Positions 9,830 through 18,061 of a stretch of 64,000 nucleotides of DNA are shown here, piece by piece. Every line of letters starts with the position of its first letter. Positions within the stretch are counted from its first letter, which is position 1. The notes beneath the pieces are model-generated. The model worked only from the letters and a program-made list of their open reading frames with translations, searched no databases and was not told the origin of the DNA. Origin of the DNA: Thermomonas carbonis (GTDB lineage: Bacteria; Pseudomonadota; Gammaproteobacteria; Xanthomonadales; Xanthomonadaceae); the NCBI RefSeq assembly GCF_014396975.1, contig NZ_CP060719.1, positions 840,001 through 904,000 on the forward strand, written 5' to 3'. Made by a program: the position numbers and the translations under genes.

Positions 9830-10500
9830 CAGCCTGCGCTCCGTGCCGACAGGCGACCGGCCACGATGTCGAGCAGTTCACCGGCCAGCGCAGTCTTGGA
9901 AGCCGGGCCCAGCGCGCGTTCGCCGTCGCGGTCGATCACCAGCAGCGCGTTGTCGTCGCTCTCGAAGCCGCCGCCGGCCACGCCGACCCGGTTCGCGCAG
10001 ATCAGGTCCACGCCCTTGCGTTCCAGCTTGCCGCGCGCATAGCCGGCGACGTTGTCGGTCTCGGCGGCGAAGCCGACCACCAGTCGCGGGCGCGCGGCGT
10101 GCGCGGCGACCTCGGCCAGGATGTCGCGGGTCTTCACCAGTTCCAGCAGCAGCGTGTCCTGGCCAGGCTGCTTCTTCAGCTTGTTCGCCGATGCCGCCCG
10201 CGGGGTGAAATCGGCTACCGCAGCCGCGCCGATGTAGACGTCGCAGGGCAGCGCGCCGATCACCGCGTCGTGCATCTGCGCGGCACTGCGCACATCGATG
10301 CGCATCACCGCGGCCGGCGTGGCCATGTGCACGGGGCCGGCCACCAACACGACCTCCGCACCAAGTTCGGCCGCCACCGCGGCAATCGCGAAGCCCATCT
10401 TGCCGCTGCTGCGATTGCCCAGGAATCGCACCGGATCGATGTCTTCATAGGTCGGGCCGGCGCTGACCAGCAAGCGCACACCCGCCAGCGACGCGCTCAT
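9829..10500 (-). CDS. coaB: Phosphopantothenate-cysteine ligase (CoaB half, separate gene)
   Basis: 223 residues. It joins cysteine to 4'-phosphopantothenate in CoA synthesis. [23 protein letters not shown] at the N-terminus is the hallmark of the CoaB domain of the usual fused CoaBC protein. The conserved AAVADFTP and KLKK follow. Here the domain starts at its own ATG, overlapping the coaC stop as ATGA, in a different frame from coaC. The frame is open upstream for about 700 bases, but that part is shadow sequence. Either this is a real two-gene arrangement with coupled translation, or an indel has split a fused gene at the linker. Confidence 0.88.
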   Translation of the reverse strand: MSASLAGVRLLVSAGPTYEDIDPVRFLGNRSSGKMGFAIAAVAAELGAEVVLVAGPVHMATPAAVMRIDVRSAAQMHDAVIGALPCDVYIGAAAVADFTPRAASANKLKKQPGQDTLLLELVKTRDILAEVAAHAARPRLVVGFAAETDNVAGYARGKLERKGVDLICANRVGVAGGGFESDDNALLVIDRDGERALGPASKTALAGELLDIVAGRLSARSAG

Positions 10501-11054
10501 CGCATGGCTCCGAGTGCCGCGACGATCGCCGCGGGTTCGGCCATCCGGCCCGGGCCGGATTCGCCTTCGGCCAACGGGCCGTCGTCCGGGCCGATCACCA
10601 ACACGCCACGCGCATGCAGGGTGGCCACGTTCGCCTCGGTCGCGGGATGCCGCCACATCCGGTGGTTCATCGCCGGGGCTATCGCCAGTGGCGCTTCGGT
10701 GGCCAGGCACAGCGTGCTGACCAAATCGTCGGCCATGCCGTGGGCGAGCTTGGCGATGGTGTTGGCGGTGGCCGGTGCCACGATCACCTGCTGTGCCCAA
10801 CCGGCCAGTTCCAGATGCCCCATCGCAGCCTCGGCGCTTTCGTCCCACAAGCTCGTGCGCACCGGCCGATGCGACAAGGCCTGGAAGGTCTGCGCGGTGA
10901 CGAAGCGCTGTGCATTGTCGGTCATCGCCACCTGCACCTCGGCACCGGCATCGCGCAACCGGCGCAGCAGCTCGGCGGACTTGTAGGCGGCGATGCCACC
11001 GCAGACGCAGAGCAGCACGCGACGCGCAGCGTTTGTGGAAGGCGGAGCCTGCAT
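10497..11054 (-). CDS. coaC: Phosphopantothenoylcysteine decarboxylase (CoaC half, separate gene)
   Basis: 185 residues, a flavoprotein that decarboxylates PPC to 4'-phosphopantetheine. The N-terminal VLLCVCGGIAAYKSAELLRR binds FMN. The PAMNHRMWRHPA motif and the GPDDGPLAEGESGPGRMAEP loop are the conserved substrate and active-site segments. It ends in [10 protein letters not shown] and a TGA that overlaps the coaB ATG. Nearly all related proteobacteria carry CoaBC as one chain of about 400 residues, so the clean split at the linker is unusual. It is divergent from radC. Confidence 0.88.
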   Translation of the reverse strand: MQAPPSTNAARRVLLCVCGGIAAYKSAELLRRLRDAGAEVQVAMTDNAQRFVTAQTFQALSHRPVRTSLWDESAEAAMGHLELAGWAQQVIVAPATANTIAKLAHGMADDLVSTLCLATEAPLAIAPAMNHRMWRHPATEANVATLHARGVLVIGPDDGPLAEGESGPGRMAEPAAIVAALGAMR

Positions 11055-11151
11055 CCGGCCGGTTTCCTGACCACGTGACGGGCAACCAGCTTACCCGATG
11101 GTCGATGCCGCACCGATGCCGCGTCGCCATGCCGCGCTGCACGCTGGCCGC

Positions 11152-11826
11152 ATGCATATCCGTGACTGGCCCGAAGGCGAGCGCCCCCGCGAAAGACTGC
11201 TGGCCCACGGTGCCGGCAGCCTCTCCGACGCCGAATTGCTGGCGATCTTCCTCGGCTCCGGCACCGCCGGTCGCGATGCGGTGGCAGGCGCGCGCGACCT
11301 GCTCGCCGCGGAAGGCGGCCTGCGCCCGTTGCTCGACCGCGAGCCGAAGGCGCTGACCCGGCTGCGCGGGATCGGCCCGGCGCGTGCCTGTTCACTCGCC
11401 GCTGCGCTGGAACTGGGGCACCGACACCTCGCCGCGCAACTGGAGCGCGGCGAAATGCTGGGCGATCCGGGCGCAGCCGGTCGCTATTTCGCCCAGCGCC
11501 TGCGCGGGCTGGCCCACGAGGTCTTCGCCGCGCTGTTCCTCGACACCCGCCATCGCGCCCTCGGTTTCGAGGAGCTGTTCCGCGGCAGCATCGACGGCGC
11601 CGAAGTCCATCCGCGCGCGCTGGTCGAACGCGCGCTGGCACGCGGCGCGGCGGCGGTGATCATCGGCCACAACCATCCCAGCGGGAATCCTGAACCGAGT
11701 GCCGCAGATCGGGCGGTCACTGCGCGCATCAAGCAGGCGCTGGGGCTGGTCGACATCCGCCTGCTCGATCACTTCGTCATCGGCGACGGCCCACCGCTGT
11801 CGATGGCGGCGCGGGGGCTGGTGTGA
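11152..11826 (+). CDS. radC: RadC/JAB-domain DNA repair-associated protein
   Basis: 224 residues from the ATG at 11152, where the conserved MHIRDWPEGERPRERLL begins; an in-frame ATG at 11098 would add 18 weakly supported residues. Helix-hairpin-helix-like segments (GIGPARACSL) precede the JAB metalloprotease-like core. The metal motif is HNHPSGNPEPSAAD, with SxxD retained. RadC is widespread but its exact role is unsettled. The divergent coaBC-radC neighbourhood is standard for gammaproteobacteria. Confidence 0.93.
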   Translation: MHIRDWPEGERPRERLLAHGAGSLSDAELLAIFLGSGTAGRDAVAGARDLLAAEGGLRPLLDREPKALTRLRGIGPARACSLAAALELGHRHLAAQLERGEMLGDPGAAGRYFAQRLRGLAHEVFAALFLDTRHRALGFEELFRGSIDGAEVHPRALVERALARGAAAVIIGHNHPSGNPEPSAADRAVTARIKQALGLVDIRLLDHFVIGDGPPLSMAARGLV

Positions 11827-11842
11827 TACCGGCCACTGGCAG

Positions 11843-11918
11843 ATCCGGGCGGCGGGTCGGGGCTGTCGCAACCAAGCGAGTATCGGGGAGCGACTTTCGA
11901 TAGCCCCGCCGCCCGGAT
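11843..11918. repeat. Long inverted repeat between radC and argS
   Basis: ATCCGGGCGGCGGG (11843-11856) is matched by its exact reverse complement at 11905-11918. The intervening 48 bases contain a second, shorter complementary pair (TATCG / CGATA). It lies after the radC stop and before argS and could end radC transcription, but no T-run follows. It may also be a dispersed palindromic repeat. Confidence 0.5.
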
Positions 11919-11989
11919 TCCGTGCAGCCAAGGGTTCATGGAGCGCTCGCGTACAATGCGCAGCCATTGAAACGGCTGCCTGATCCTTC

Positions 11990-13693
11990 GTGAAAACCCA
12001 GCTCCGCGCCCTCATCGAACAGGGCCTGACCGCCCTGCGTGCCGTCGGCACCCTGCCCGCCGACCTTGCCTCGCCCGAGTTCGTGATCGAGCGACCGAAG
12101 GAGCGTGCGCATGGCGATTTCTCGACCAATGCGGCGATGCTGCTGGCCCGTGAGCTTGGCAAGAGCGGGGCCAAGACCAATCCGCGTGCGCTGGCACAGC
12201 AGCTGGTCGATGTGCTGCCGGCCTCGGATGCGGTGGCGAAGATCGAGCTCGCCGGCCCGGGCTTCATCAATTTCCACCTGACGCCCGCCGCCTGGCAAGA
12301 CCAGGTGCGCGAAATCCTCGTCACCGGCAGCGAATTCGGCCGCAACAGCAGCGGCGCAGGCAAGACCGTGGGCGTCGAGTACGTCTCGGCCAATCCGACC
12401 GGCCCGCTGCATGTCGGCCACGGTCGCGCCGGGGTGATCGGCGACTGCATCGCGCGGGTGATGGCCGCCAGCGGCTGGAACGTGAAGCGCGAGTTCTACT
12501 ACAACGATGCCGGCGTGCAGATCGAGAACCTCGCGCGCTCGACGCAGGCGCGTGCGCAGGGCCTGAAGCCGGGCGACGAGGCCTGGCCTGCCGATGCCTA
12601 CAACGGCGACTACATCGGCGATGTCGCTGACGCTTACCTCCGCGGCGACAGCGTCGAGGTCGACGGCCACATCGTCACCGGCAAGGACGACGCGAGCGAC
12701 ATCGACGCCATCCGCAAGTTCGCCGTCGCCTGGCTGCGCCGCGAGCAGAACGCCGACCTCGCCGCGTTCGGCGTGTCGTTCGACCGCTATTTCCTGGAAT
12801 CGTCGCTGTACGCCGACGGCAAGGTCGAGGAGACCGTGCGCGAGCTGATCGCGCACGGCCACACCTACGAGGAAGGCGGCGCGCTGTGGCTGCGCACCAC
12901 CGACTTCGGCGACGACAAGGACCGCGTGATGCGCAAGTCCGACGGCACCTACACGTACTTCGTGCCGGACGTGGCCTACCACCTCAGCAAGTGGCAGCGC
13001 GGCTACGCGCGCGCGGTCACCGAACTCGGTGCAGACCATCATGGCTCGCTCGCTCGCGTGAAGGCCGGCCTGCAGGCGCTGGATTGCGGCATCCCGGCGG
13101 GCTATCCGGACTACGTGCTGCACCAGATGGTCACGGTGATGCGCGGCGGCGAAGAAGTGAAGCTCTCCAAGCGCGCCGGCAGCTACCTGACCCTGCGCGA
13201 CCTGATCGAGGAAACCAGCGCGGATGCCGTGCGCTGGTTCCTGGTCGCGCGCAAGCCGGATTCGCAGCTCACCTTCGACATCGACCTCGCGCGTTCGCAA
13301 TCGAACGACAACCCGGTCTATTACGTGCAGTACGCGCATGCCCGCGTGTGCAGCCTGCTGCGCCAGGCCGGCGAGAAGGGCTACAACTACGATGCGGCGA
13401 ACGGACACGCGTCGCTGCACCTGCTCGACGACGCGCCGGCGCAGGACCTGATGCGCGAACTGTCGCGCTTCCCGGAAGTGGTCGAGACCGCCGGCACCAC
13501 GCTGGAGCCGCACCTCATCGCGCAATACCTGCGCGAACTGGCCAATGCCTTCCACGGCTGGTATCACGCCAGCCCGGTCTTGGTCGAAGGCGCTGCGCTG
13601 CGCGACGCGCGGCTGGCATTGGCCCTGGCGACACGGCAGGTGCTGGCCAACGGCCTGGATCTGCTCGGCGTCAGCGCCCCGGAGAAGATGTAA
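11990..13693 (+). CDS. argS: Arginyl-tRNA synthetase
   Basis: 567 residues, class Ia, charging tRNA-Arg. The GTG start at 11990 opens directly into the N-terminal tRNA-binding domain. The HIGH-equivalent is HVGHGR in [15 protein letters not shown]. The KMSKS-equivalent is KLSKRAG, and the DALR anticodon-binding domain occupies the C-terminus. A TACAAT -10-like box lies at 11952-11957. The SPOR gene follows 15 bases downstream on the same strand. Confidence 0.97.
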   Translation: MKTQLRALIEQGLTALRAVGTLPADLASPEFVIERPKERAHGDFSTNAAMLLARELGKSGAKTNPRALAQQLVDVLPASDAVAKIELAGPGFINFHLTPAAWQDQVREILVTGSEFGRNSSGAGKTVGVEYVSANPTGPLHVGHGRAGVIGDCIARVMAASGWNVKREFYYNDAGVQIENLARSTQARAQGLKPGDEAWPADAYNGDYIGDVADAYLRGDSVEVDGHIVTGKDDASDIDAIRKFAVAWLRREQNADLAAFGVSFDRYFLESSLYADGKVEETVRELIAHGHTYEEGGALWLRTTDFGDDKDRVMRKSDGTYTYFVPDVAYHLSKWQRGYARAVTELGADHHGSLARVKAGLQALDCGIPAGYPDYVLHQMVTVMRGGEEVKLSKRAGSYLTLRDLIEETSADAVRWFLVARKPDSQLTFDIDLARSQSNDNPVYYVQYAHARVCSLLRQAGEKGYNYDAANGHASLHLLDDAPAQDLMRELSRFPEVVETAGTTLEPHLIAQYLRELANAFHGWYHASPVLVEGAALRDARLALALATRQVLANGLDLLGVSAPEKM

Positions 13694-13708
13694 ATGAGGA
13701 TCGGGTAA

Positions 13709-14467
13709 ATGGCAGCACGACGCGGCAAGTCGCAGGCGCGACGCAACGGTTCCAACGGATTGCCCGGCTGGGCCTGGCTGGTGATCGGCGTGCTGATCAC
13801 GCTGGCGATTGTGCTGGCCGCACCACGCCTGCTGAAATCCGAAGGTGGCACCGACGGCTTCTTCCGCCCGAAACCCAATCCCGATGCGCAGCCGGCAGCG
13901 ACCAACGAAGACGGCGAAGCGATCGCCCCGGACACTGCGATCGATGCCGCCAAGCCCGAGGCCGACAAGCCGAAGCAGACCCAGTACGACTTCTACACAT
14001 TGCTGCCCGGCGAAGGCGTGCAGATGAGCGATGCCGAGCTGGCCGCCAGCGCCAAGGCGGAAGCCGAAGCGCAGGCCAAGGCCGTGCAGCAACCCGACAC
14101 GACCACGACCACCACCACGGCCGATGGCAGCCTGCCCGCACCCATCGCCGAAACGCCCGCCGCAACATCGACCACGTCCCCGACCACGGAAGTTGCGACG
14201 AATGCATCGATCACGCCCGCGACCGGAAGCGACGACACCCGCTACCTGCTGCAGGCCGGCGCGTTCGGTGCCTCCGGTGATGCGGAGACTGTCAAGGCGA
14301 AGATCGCGATGCTCGGGCTGAACGCCCGCGTGGAATCGGCGCAGATCGGCGGCAAGACCGTCTATCGCGTGCGCATGGGTCCGTACGGCAGCGCGTCGGA
14401 ACTGGCCGACGCCAAGGCCAGGCTGTCCGGTGGCGGCTTGCCGGCGATGGCGGTCAAGACCAACTGA
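13709..14467 (+). CDS. SPOR-domain protein (FtsN-like)
   Basis: 252 residues. A basic cytoplasmic N-terminus (ARRGKSQARR) precedes one membrane segment at about 24-39. A long periplasmic linker rich in Ala, Pro, Glu and a Thr run follows. The C-terminal SPOR domain (about 170-252) starts at YLLQAGAFGASGDAE and binds denuded glycan at the septum. The architecture and its position after argS resemble FtsN-like division proteins. Its stop overlaps the next ATG (TGATG). Confidence 0.85.
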   Translation: MAARRGKSQARRNGSNGLPGWAWLVIGVLITLAIVLAAPRLLKSEGGTDGFFRPKPNPDAQPAATNEDGEAIAPDTAIDAAKPEADKPKQTQYDFYTLLPGEGVQMSDAELAASAKAEAEAQAKAVQQPDTTTTTTTADGSLPAPIAETPAATSTTSPTTEVATNASITPATGSDDTRYLLQAGAFGASGDAETVKAKIAMLGLNARVESAQIGGKTVYRVRMGPYGSASELADAKARLSGGGLPAMAVKTN

Positions 14468-15288
14468 TGCGGCTCGTCGTGCTCGCCTGCGTTGCGCTGC
14501 TGGCGGGCTGCGTCGGCATGACCGGCGAGACCCTCGTGCGCGGCACACCGCCGCTGGATCGCAGCCTGGCGGCGGGAATTTCCGCGGATGATTTCGAGGC
14601 AGGCACCTTCACCGCGAGCGACGGCACCACACTGCCCTATCGCCTGCTTGCGCCCGCGAGGATCGAACCCGGCCGCCGCTATCCAGTGGTGGTGCAATTC
14701 CACGGATCCGGTGCCATCGGCAGCGACAACCGCGCACAGGTCGAGCGCGATTTCGCTGCGCGCGCCTGGGCGATTCCCGCAATCCGCGCCCGGCATCCCG
14801 CCTTCGTGCTGGTCCCGCAGTTCCCGGTCCGCAGCGCGAACTACGACGATCCGTCGACGCCGCGCGTCGCCAACGCCACACCCGCGTTGTCGGCGGCGCT
14901 TGAACTGGTCGATGCGATCGTCGCCAAGCAACCGGTGGATCCCGCGCGCATCTATGCCAGCGGCTTCTCGATGGGCGGATCGGCCACGTGGCTGTCGCTG
15001 CTGGCGAGGCCGAAGCTGTTCGCCGCCGCGATGCCGATCAGCGGCATCGCACCCGACCGCGACCGGGCGAAGGAACTGAAGCACATTCCGATACTCGTCC
15101 TGCATGGCGATGCCGACACCGAAAATCCCATCGACGCGGATCGCGAGATGGTCGCCGCCATTCGCGCTGCCGGCGGCAGGCAAGTGCGCATGCGCACCCA
15201 TGTCGGCCTCGCGCACATGCCACCGGGCGATCTCGTGCCCGGCGACGCATGGCGCGACTGGCTGTTCGCGCAGCATCGCGATCCCTGA
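14467..15288 (+). CDS. Lipoprotein alpha/beta hydrolase (esterase/depolymerase-like)
   Basis: 273 residues. The N-terminus is a lipoprotein signal with lipobox LLAGC (Cys at residue 15), so the protein is membrane-anchored. The fold shows an oxyanion strand VVVQFHGSG, nucleophile elbow GFSMGG, an acid in LHGDADTENP, and a late His in HVGLAHMPPG. This is the pattern of LpqC/PHB-depolymerase-like esterases, sometimes called phospholipases. The substrate is unknown. Translation is probably coupled to the SPOR gene. Confidence 0.8.
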   Translation: MRLVVLACVALLAGCVGMTGETLVRGTPPLDRSLAAGISADDFEAGTFTASDGTTLPYRLLAPARIEPGRRYPVVVQFHGSGAIGSDNRAQVERDFAARAWAIPAIRARHPAFVLVPQFPVRSANYDDPSTPRVANATPALSAALELVDAIVAKQPVDPARIYASGFSMGGSATWLSLLARPKLFAAAMPISGIAPDRDRAKELKHIPILVLHGDADTENPIDADREMVAAIRAAGGRQVRMRTHVGLAHMPPGDLVPGDAWRDWLFAQHRDP

Positions 15289-15330
15289 GACACTCCGGCC
15301 GCAAGGTGCCTGACCGAAAGGACGCATGCC

Positions 15331-15699
15331 ATGGCCATCGAAACCGCCCTGATCAAACCCGTCGTCGATGCGCTGATGGCCTTGCTCCAGCGCGGCGAGA
15401 AAGCCACCCTGAAGCGCAACGCCGAAGCCGCCCTGCGCGATGCGATCCGCGAACTGCTGCTGGCCAATCCCGACGAGAACAAGGCGCAGGCGCGGATCGC
15501 GGTGGCCAAGGCGGCCGGCATCCTGTCCGAAGACGTGCTGCTGGCCGAGGACATGCTGCAGAAGACCCGTGCGGCCAAGGCGAAGACCGCCGGCAAGTCG
15601 ACCACCGGACGCGCGCGCAAGACGCCCGCCATCAAAGCCGACGACAAGCAGGCGAAAAGACCGGCGACCACGCCGCGCAAGCCCGCGAAGAAGCCCTGA
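15331..15699 (+). CDS. Small protein with histone H1-like Lys/Ala tail
   Basis: 122 residues. The first 80 or so form predicted helices (IETALIKPVVDALMALLQRG, then DAIRELLLANPDENKAQAR). The last 40 are rich in Lys, Ala, Thr and Pro (KAKTAGKST, KRPATTPRKPAKKP), like histone H1-like bacterial tails. An AAAGGA ribosome site lies before the ATG. A nucleoid or nucleic-acid binding role is suggested only by the basic tail. No named family is recognised. Confidence 0.6.
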   Translation: MAIETALIKPVVDALMALLQRGEKATLKRNAEAALRDAIRELLLANPDENKAQARIAVAKAAGILSEDVLLAEDMLQKTRAAKAKTAGKSTTGRARKTPAIKADDKQAKRPATTPRKPAKKP

Positions 15700-15714
15700 G
15701 TGCACCTGCCGCCT

Positions 15715-15720
15715 TAGAAT
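15715..15720 (+). promoter_or_regulatory. -10 element TAGAAT immediately upstream of the SDR gene
   Basis: TAGAAT ends 7 bases before the ATG at 15728. No ribosome-binding sequence lies between them, so the mRNA is probably leaderless. GCCGCC and GGCGGC flank the element as a short inverted repeat. Confidence 0.4.
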
Positions 15721-15727
15721 CGGCGGC

Positions 15728-16495
15728 ATGACAGCACACTCCCCACGCACCGCCCTCATCACCGGTGCCACCGCCGGCTTCGGACGCGCCGCCGCGCGCC
15801 GCTTCGTCGACGCCGGCTGGCAGGTCGTCGCCACCGGCCGCCGCGCCGATCGCCTCGACGCACTGCGCGCCGAACTCGGCGACGCCGTGCACGCGGCCTG
15901 CTTCGACATCCGCGACGAAGTGGCGATGCGCGCCGCGCTGGATGCCTTGCCGGAGCGCTTCCGCGGCATCGACCTGCTGGTCAACAACGCCGGCCTGGCC
16001 CAGGGCACCAAGCCTGCGCAGGCCGCGCTGCTGTCCGATTGGAAGACCATGATCGACACCAACATCACCGCGCTGGTGACGCTGACCCACGCGCTGCTGC
16101 CGCAACTGGTCGCGCGCAAGGGCGCGATCATCAACATCAGTTCGGTGGCCGGCGTGTATCCGTATCCCGGCGGCAACACCTATGGCGGCAGCAAGGCCTT
16201 CGTCAGCCACTTTTCGTTGGGCCTGCGCTCCGACCTGCACGGCACCGGCGTGCGGGTGACCACGATCGAACCCGGCATGGCAGAAACAGAATTCACCGTG
16301 GTCCGCACCCATGGCGATCAGGCGGCGTCGGACACGCTGTACACCGGCGCCAACCCGATGACCGCCGAGGACATCGCCGAGTCGATTTTCTGGGTCGCCA
16401 CGCTGCCGCAGCACCTCAACATCAACCGGCTCGAGATCATGCCGACCTCGCAGTCGGTGGCCGGCTTCCAGGTCCATCGCGAAGGGCAGCCGTGA
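15728..16495 (+). CDS. Short-chain dehydrogenase, YdfG-like (NADP-dependent 3-hydroxy acid type)
   Basis: 255 residues. Cofactor motif TGATAGFGRAAARRF is at the N-terminus, and the ATGRRADRLDAL that follows suggests NADP preference. NNAG is present in the central strand. The catalytic Ser is in NISSVAGVYPYPGG and the YxxxK motif is YGGSK. The C-terminal EIMPTSQSVAGFQVHR matches E. coli YdfG, which oxidises L-allo-threonine and serine and reduces malonic semialdehyde. The precise substrate here is not determined. The stop overlaps the next start as GTGA. Confidence 0.88.
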   Translation: MTAHSPRTALITGATAGFGRAAARRFVDAGWQVVATGRRADRLDALRAELGDAVHAACFDIRDEVAMRAALDALPERFRGIDLLVNNAGLAQGTKPAQAALLSDWKTMIDTNITALVTLTHALLPQLVARKGAIINISSVAGVYPYPGGNTYGGSKAFVSHFSLGLRSDLHGTGVRVTTIEPGMAETEFTVVRTHGDQAASDTLYTGANPMTAEDIAESIFWVATLPQHLNINRLEIMPTSQSVAGFQVHREGQP

Positions 16496-16986
16496 ACGTC
16501 TTCGCCGCGATGGTGGTGGCGGTGCTGATCGGTGCCGTGCTGCCGCTGCAGGGCCTGATCAACGCGCGCCTGGGCACGCACATCGGCGGACCGATCGTTG
16601 CGGCGTTCGTGTCGTTCCTGGTCGGCACCGCGATGCTCGGCGCGTACCTGCTCGCCACGCGCACGCCGATCCTCCTGCAAGGCAGCATGAAGCTGCCGGC
16701 GTGGGTCTGGGCCGGCGGCGTATTCGGCGCGATCTACGTCGCCTGTTTCACCCTGCTGGTGCCGCGCATCGGCGCGGCCGGGATGATCTGCCTGGCAGTG
16801 CTCGGCCAGGTCACCGCGTCGTTGCTGCTGGACCAGTTCGGGATCCTGCAAGCGCCCAAGCCAGTCGACGCGGTGCGCATCGTCGGCGCGCTGTTGGTGC
16901 TGGCCGGTGTGGTGCTCGTCGTCGCGCCGTGGCGCACGCCGCCAGTGCAGCCAAACGCGCCGCAAGCGACATTGCCGGGCGATTGA
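16492..16986 (+). CDS. DMT-family transporter, DUF606/YdcZ type
   Basis: 164 residues with about five hydrophobic helices. GTG start at 16492 overlaps the SDR stop. The N-terminus VLPLQGLINARLG followed by VSFLVGTAML is characteristic of the half-size DUF606 membrane proteins, which probably work as dimers. The substrate is unknown; pairing with an SDR hints at metabolite export. The tail after VLVVAPWR is polar. Confidence 0.83.
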   Translation: MNVFAAMVVAVLIGAVLPLQGLINARLGTHIGGPIVAAFVSFLVGTAMLGAYLLATRTPILLQGSMKLPAWVWAGGVFGAIYVACFTLLVPRIGAAGMICLAVLGQVTASLLLDQFGILQAPKPVDAVRIVGALLVLAGVVLVVAPWRTPPVQPNAPQATLPGD

Positions 16987-17034
16987 GCCTGCTGCGAACG
17001 CATTCAGGCGAAAACGGACGAAATGGGTATAAAG

Positions 17035-17054
17035 TCCAATTTATCCAAATTGGA
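17035..17054. promoter_or_regulatory. Perfect palindromic operator of the toxin-antitoxin pair
   Basis: TCCAATTT, spacer ATCC, then AAATTGGA: 8-base arms with perfect symmetry. It is AT-rich inside a GC-rich region and immediately follows a TATAAA -10-like box (17028-17033). It ends 8 bases before the antitoxin ATG. The right arm also supplies the GGAG ribosome site. It is a natural candidate for antitoxin autoregulation. Confidence 0.65.
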
Positions 17055-17062
17055 GCCCCCCC

Positions 17063-17419
17063 ATGACGCCCGCTCTCGCCCTCAAGTCACTGGAAAGCCT
17101 GCCGCGCACGCCGGCCTCCGACGTGAAGAAGCTGGGCTGGCGCGGAGTGATGAAGGCCATGGCCAAGAACGGTCAGGTCCTGATCACCAATCACGAGACG
17201 CCGGAAGCGGTGATCCTGCCGGTGGAGGAATACACCGCGATCATGAATCTGCTGCGTGATGCCGCCGCCCGCGACGAGGCCGCGCTCGACGCGCTGCGCC
17301 GCAAGTACGACGAGCGCCTGCAATGGCTCGATGCACCGGGCGCAGGCGATGTACTCGACGGTTTGTTCGACAAACCGCTGGACTTGAACGGAAAGATTTT
17401 CACCGGAACCGAGTTCTGA
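17063..17419 (+). CDS. Phd/YefM-like antitoxin
   Basis: 118 residues. The N-terminal half shows the Phd pattern: SDVKKLGWRGVMKAMAKNG, then VLITNHETPEAVILPVEEY. This would form a dimeric DNA-binding fold. The C-terminal half (DEAALDALRRKYDERLQWL, then GDVLDGLFDKPLDL) is the likely toxin-neutralising arm. It is preceded by a palindromic operator and followed after 3 bases by a zeta-like toxin gene. Type II toxin-antitoxin organisation is clear from context. Confidence 0.82.
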   Translation: MTPALALKSLESLPRTPASDVKKLGWRGVMKAMAKNGQVLITNHETPEAVILPVEEYTAIMNLLRDAAARDEAALDALRRKYDERLQWLDAPGAGDVLDGLFDKPLDLNGKIFTGTEF

Positions 17420-17422
17420 GCC

Positions 17423-18052
17423 GTGCCCAAGCCAAGGATGTTCGTATTGGCCGGCGTCAACGGGGCCGGCAAGAGTTCCGTGGGCGGCGATCCCCTGCGC
17501 CGCGCAGGCAGGACGTGGTTCAACCCCGATGACTATGCGCGCGACCTGGTTGCCGCTTCCGGCTGTTCACCCATGGAAGCCAACGCCGAAGCATGGCAAG
17601 AGGGGATGCGCCGGCTTGAAACTGCCATCAGGGAAAGGCGCCCCCATGCGTTCGAAACCACGCTGGGCGGCAATTCCATTCCGGCAAGACTGCGCGAGGC
17701 ATCCGCGACCCACGACGTGCTGATGTGGTTTTGCGGACTGGATTCGCCGGAGCATCACATTGCCCGCGTGCAGCAGCGCGTGGCTCGTGGCGGCCACGAC
17801 ATTCCCCCAGCGAAAATCCGCGAGCGCTACGTCACCGCCATCATCAACCTGATCGCCCTGCTGCCGCAGCTCGCACGCTTGCAGGTGTACGACAACAGCA
17901 TCGACGCCATTCCCGGCCAGCCCATGCCGAATCCGCGCCTGCTGTTGCAGCTCGATCACGAACGAATCACCTGCCCGCGCGACGTGCAGGCCCTGCGGCA
18001 AATCCCGGACTGGGCAAAACCCATCGTCGAAGCAGCACTCTCGGGTGCCTGA
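17423..18052 (+). CDS. Zeta-toxin-like P-loop kinase
   Basis: 209 residues from a GTG start. The Walker A loop is GVNGAGKSS (residues 11-19). WFNPDDYARDL and AFETTLGGN match the substrate-binding and catalytic stretches of zeta/PezT kinases. Those enzymes phosphorylate UDP-GlcNAc and poison wall synthesis. An arginine-rich segment (IARVQQRVARGGHDIP, then KIRERY) supplies phosphate-binding residues. It is translated right behind the antitoxin. Chromosomal members with Phd-type rather than epsilon antitoxins exist; the substrate of this branch is not established. Confidence 0.8.
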   Translation: MPKPRMFVLAGVNGAGKSSVGGDPLRRAGRTWFNPDDYARDLVAASGCSPMEANAEAWQEGMRRLETAIRERRPHAFETTLGGNSIPARLREASATHDVLMWFCGLDSPEHHIARVQQRVARGGHDIPPAKIRERYVTAIINLIALLPQLARLQVYDNSIDAIPGQPMPNPRLLLQLDHERITCPRDVQALRQIPDWAKPIVEAALSGA

Positions 18053-18061
18053 CTGCGGGCC

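Noticed and set aside
7037..10042. 1001-residue open frame on the plus strand
   Set aside because: It is antisense to algC, dut and coaB, has the low-complexity His/Gln/Arg composition of GC-rich shadow frames, and shows no domain.
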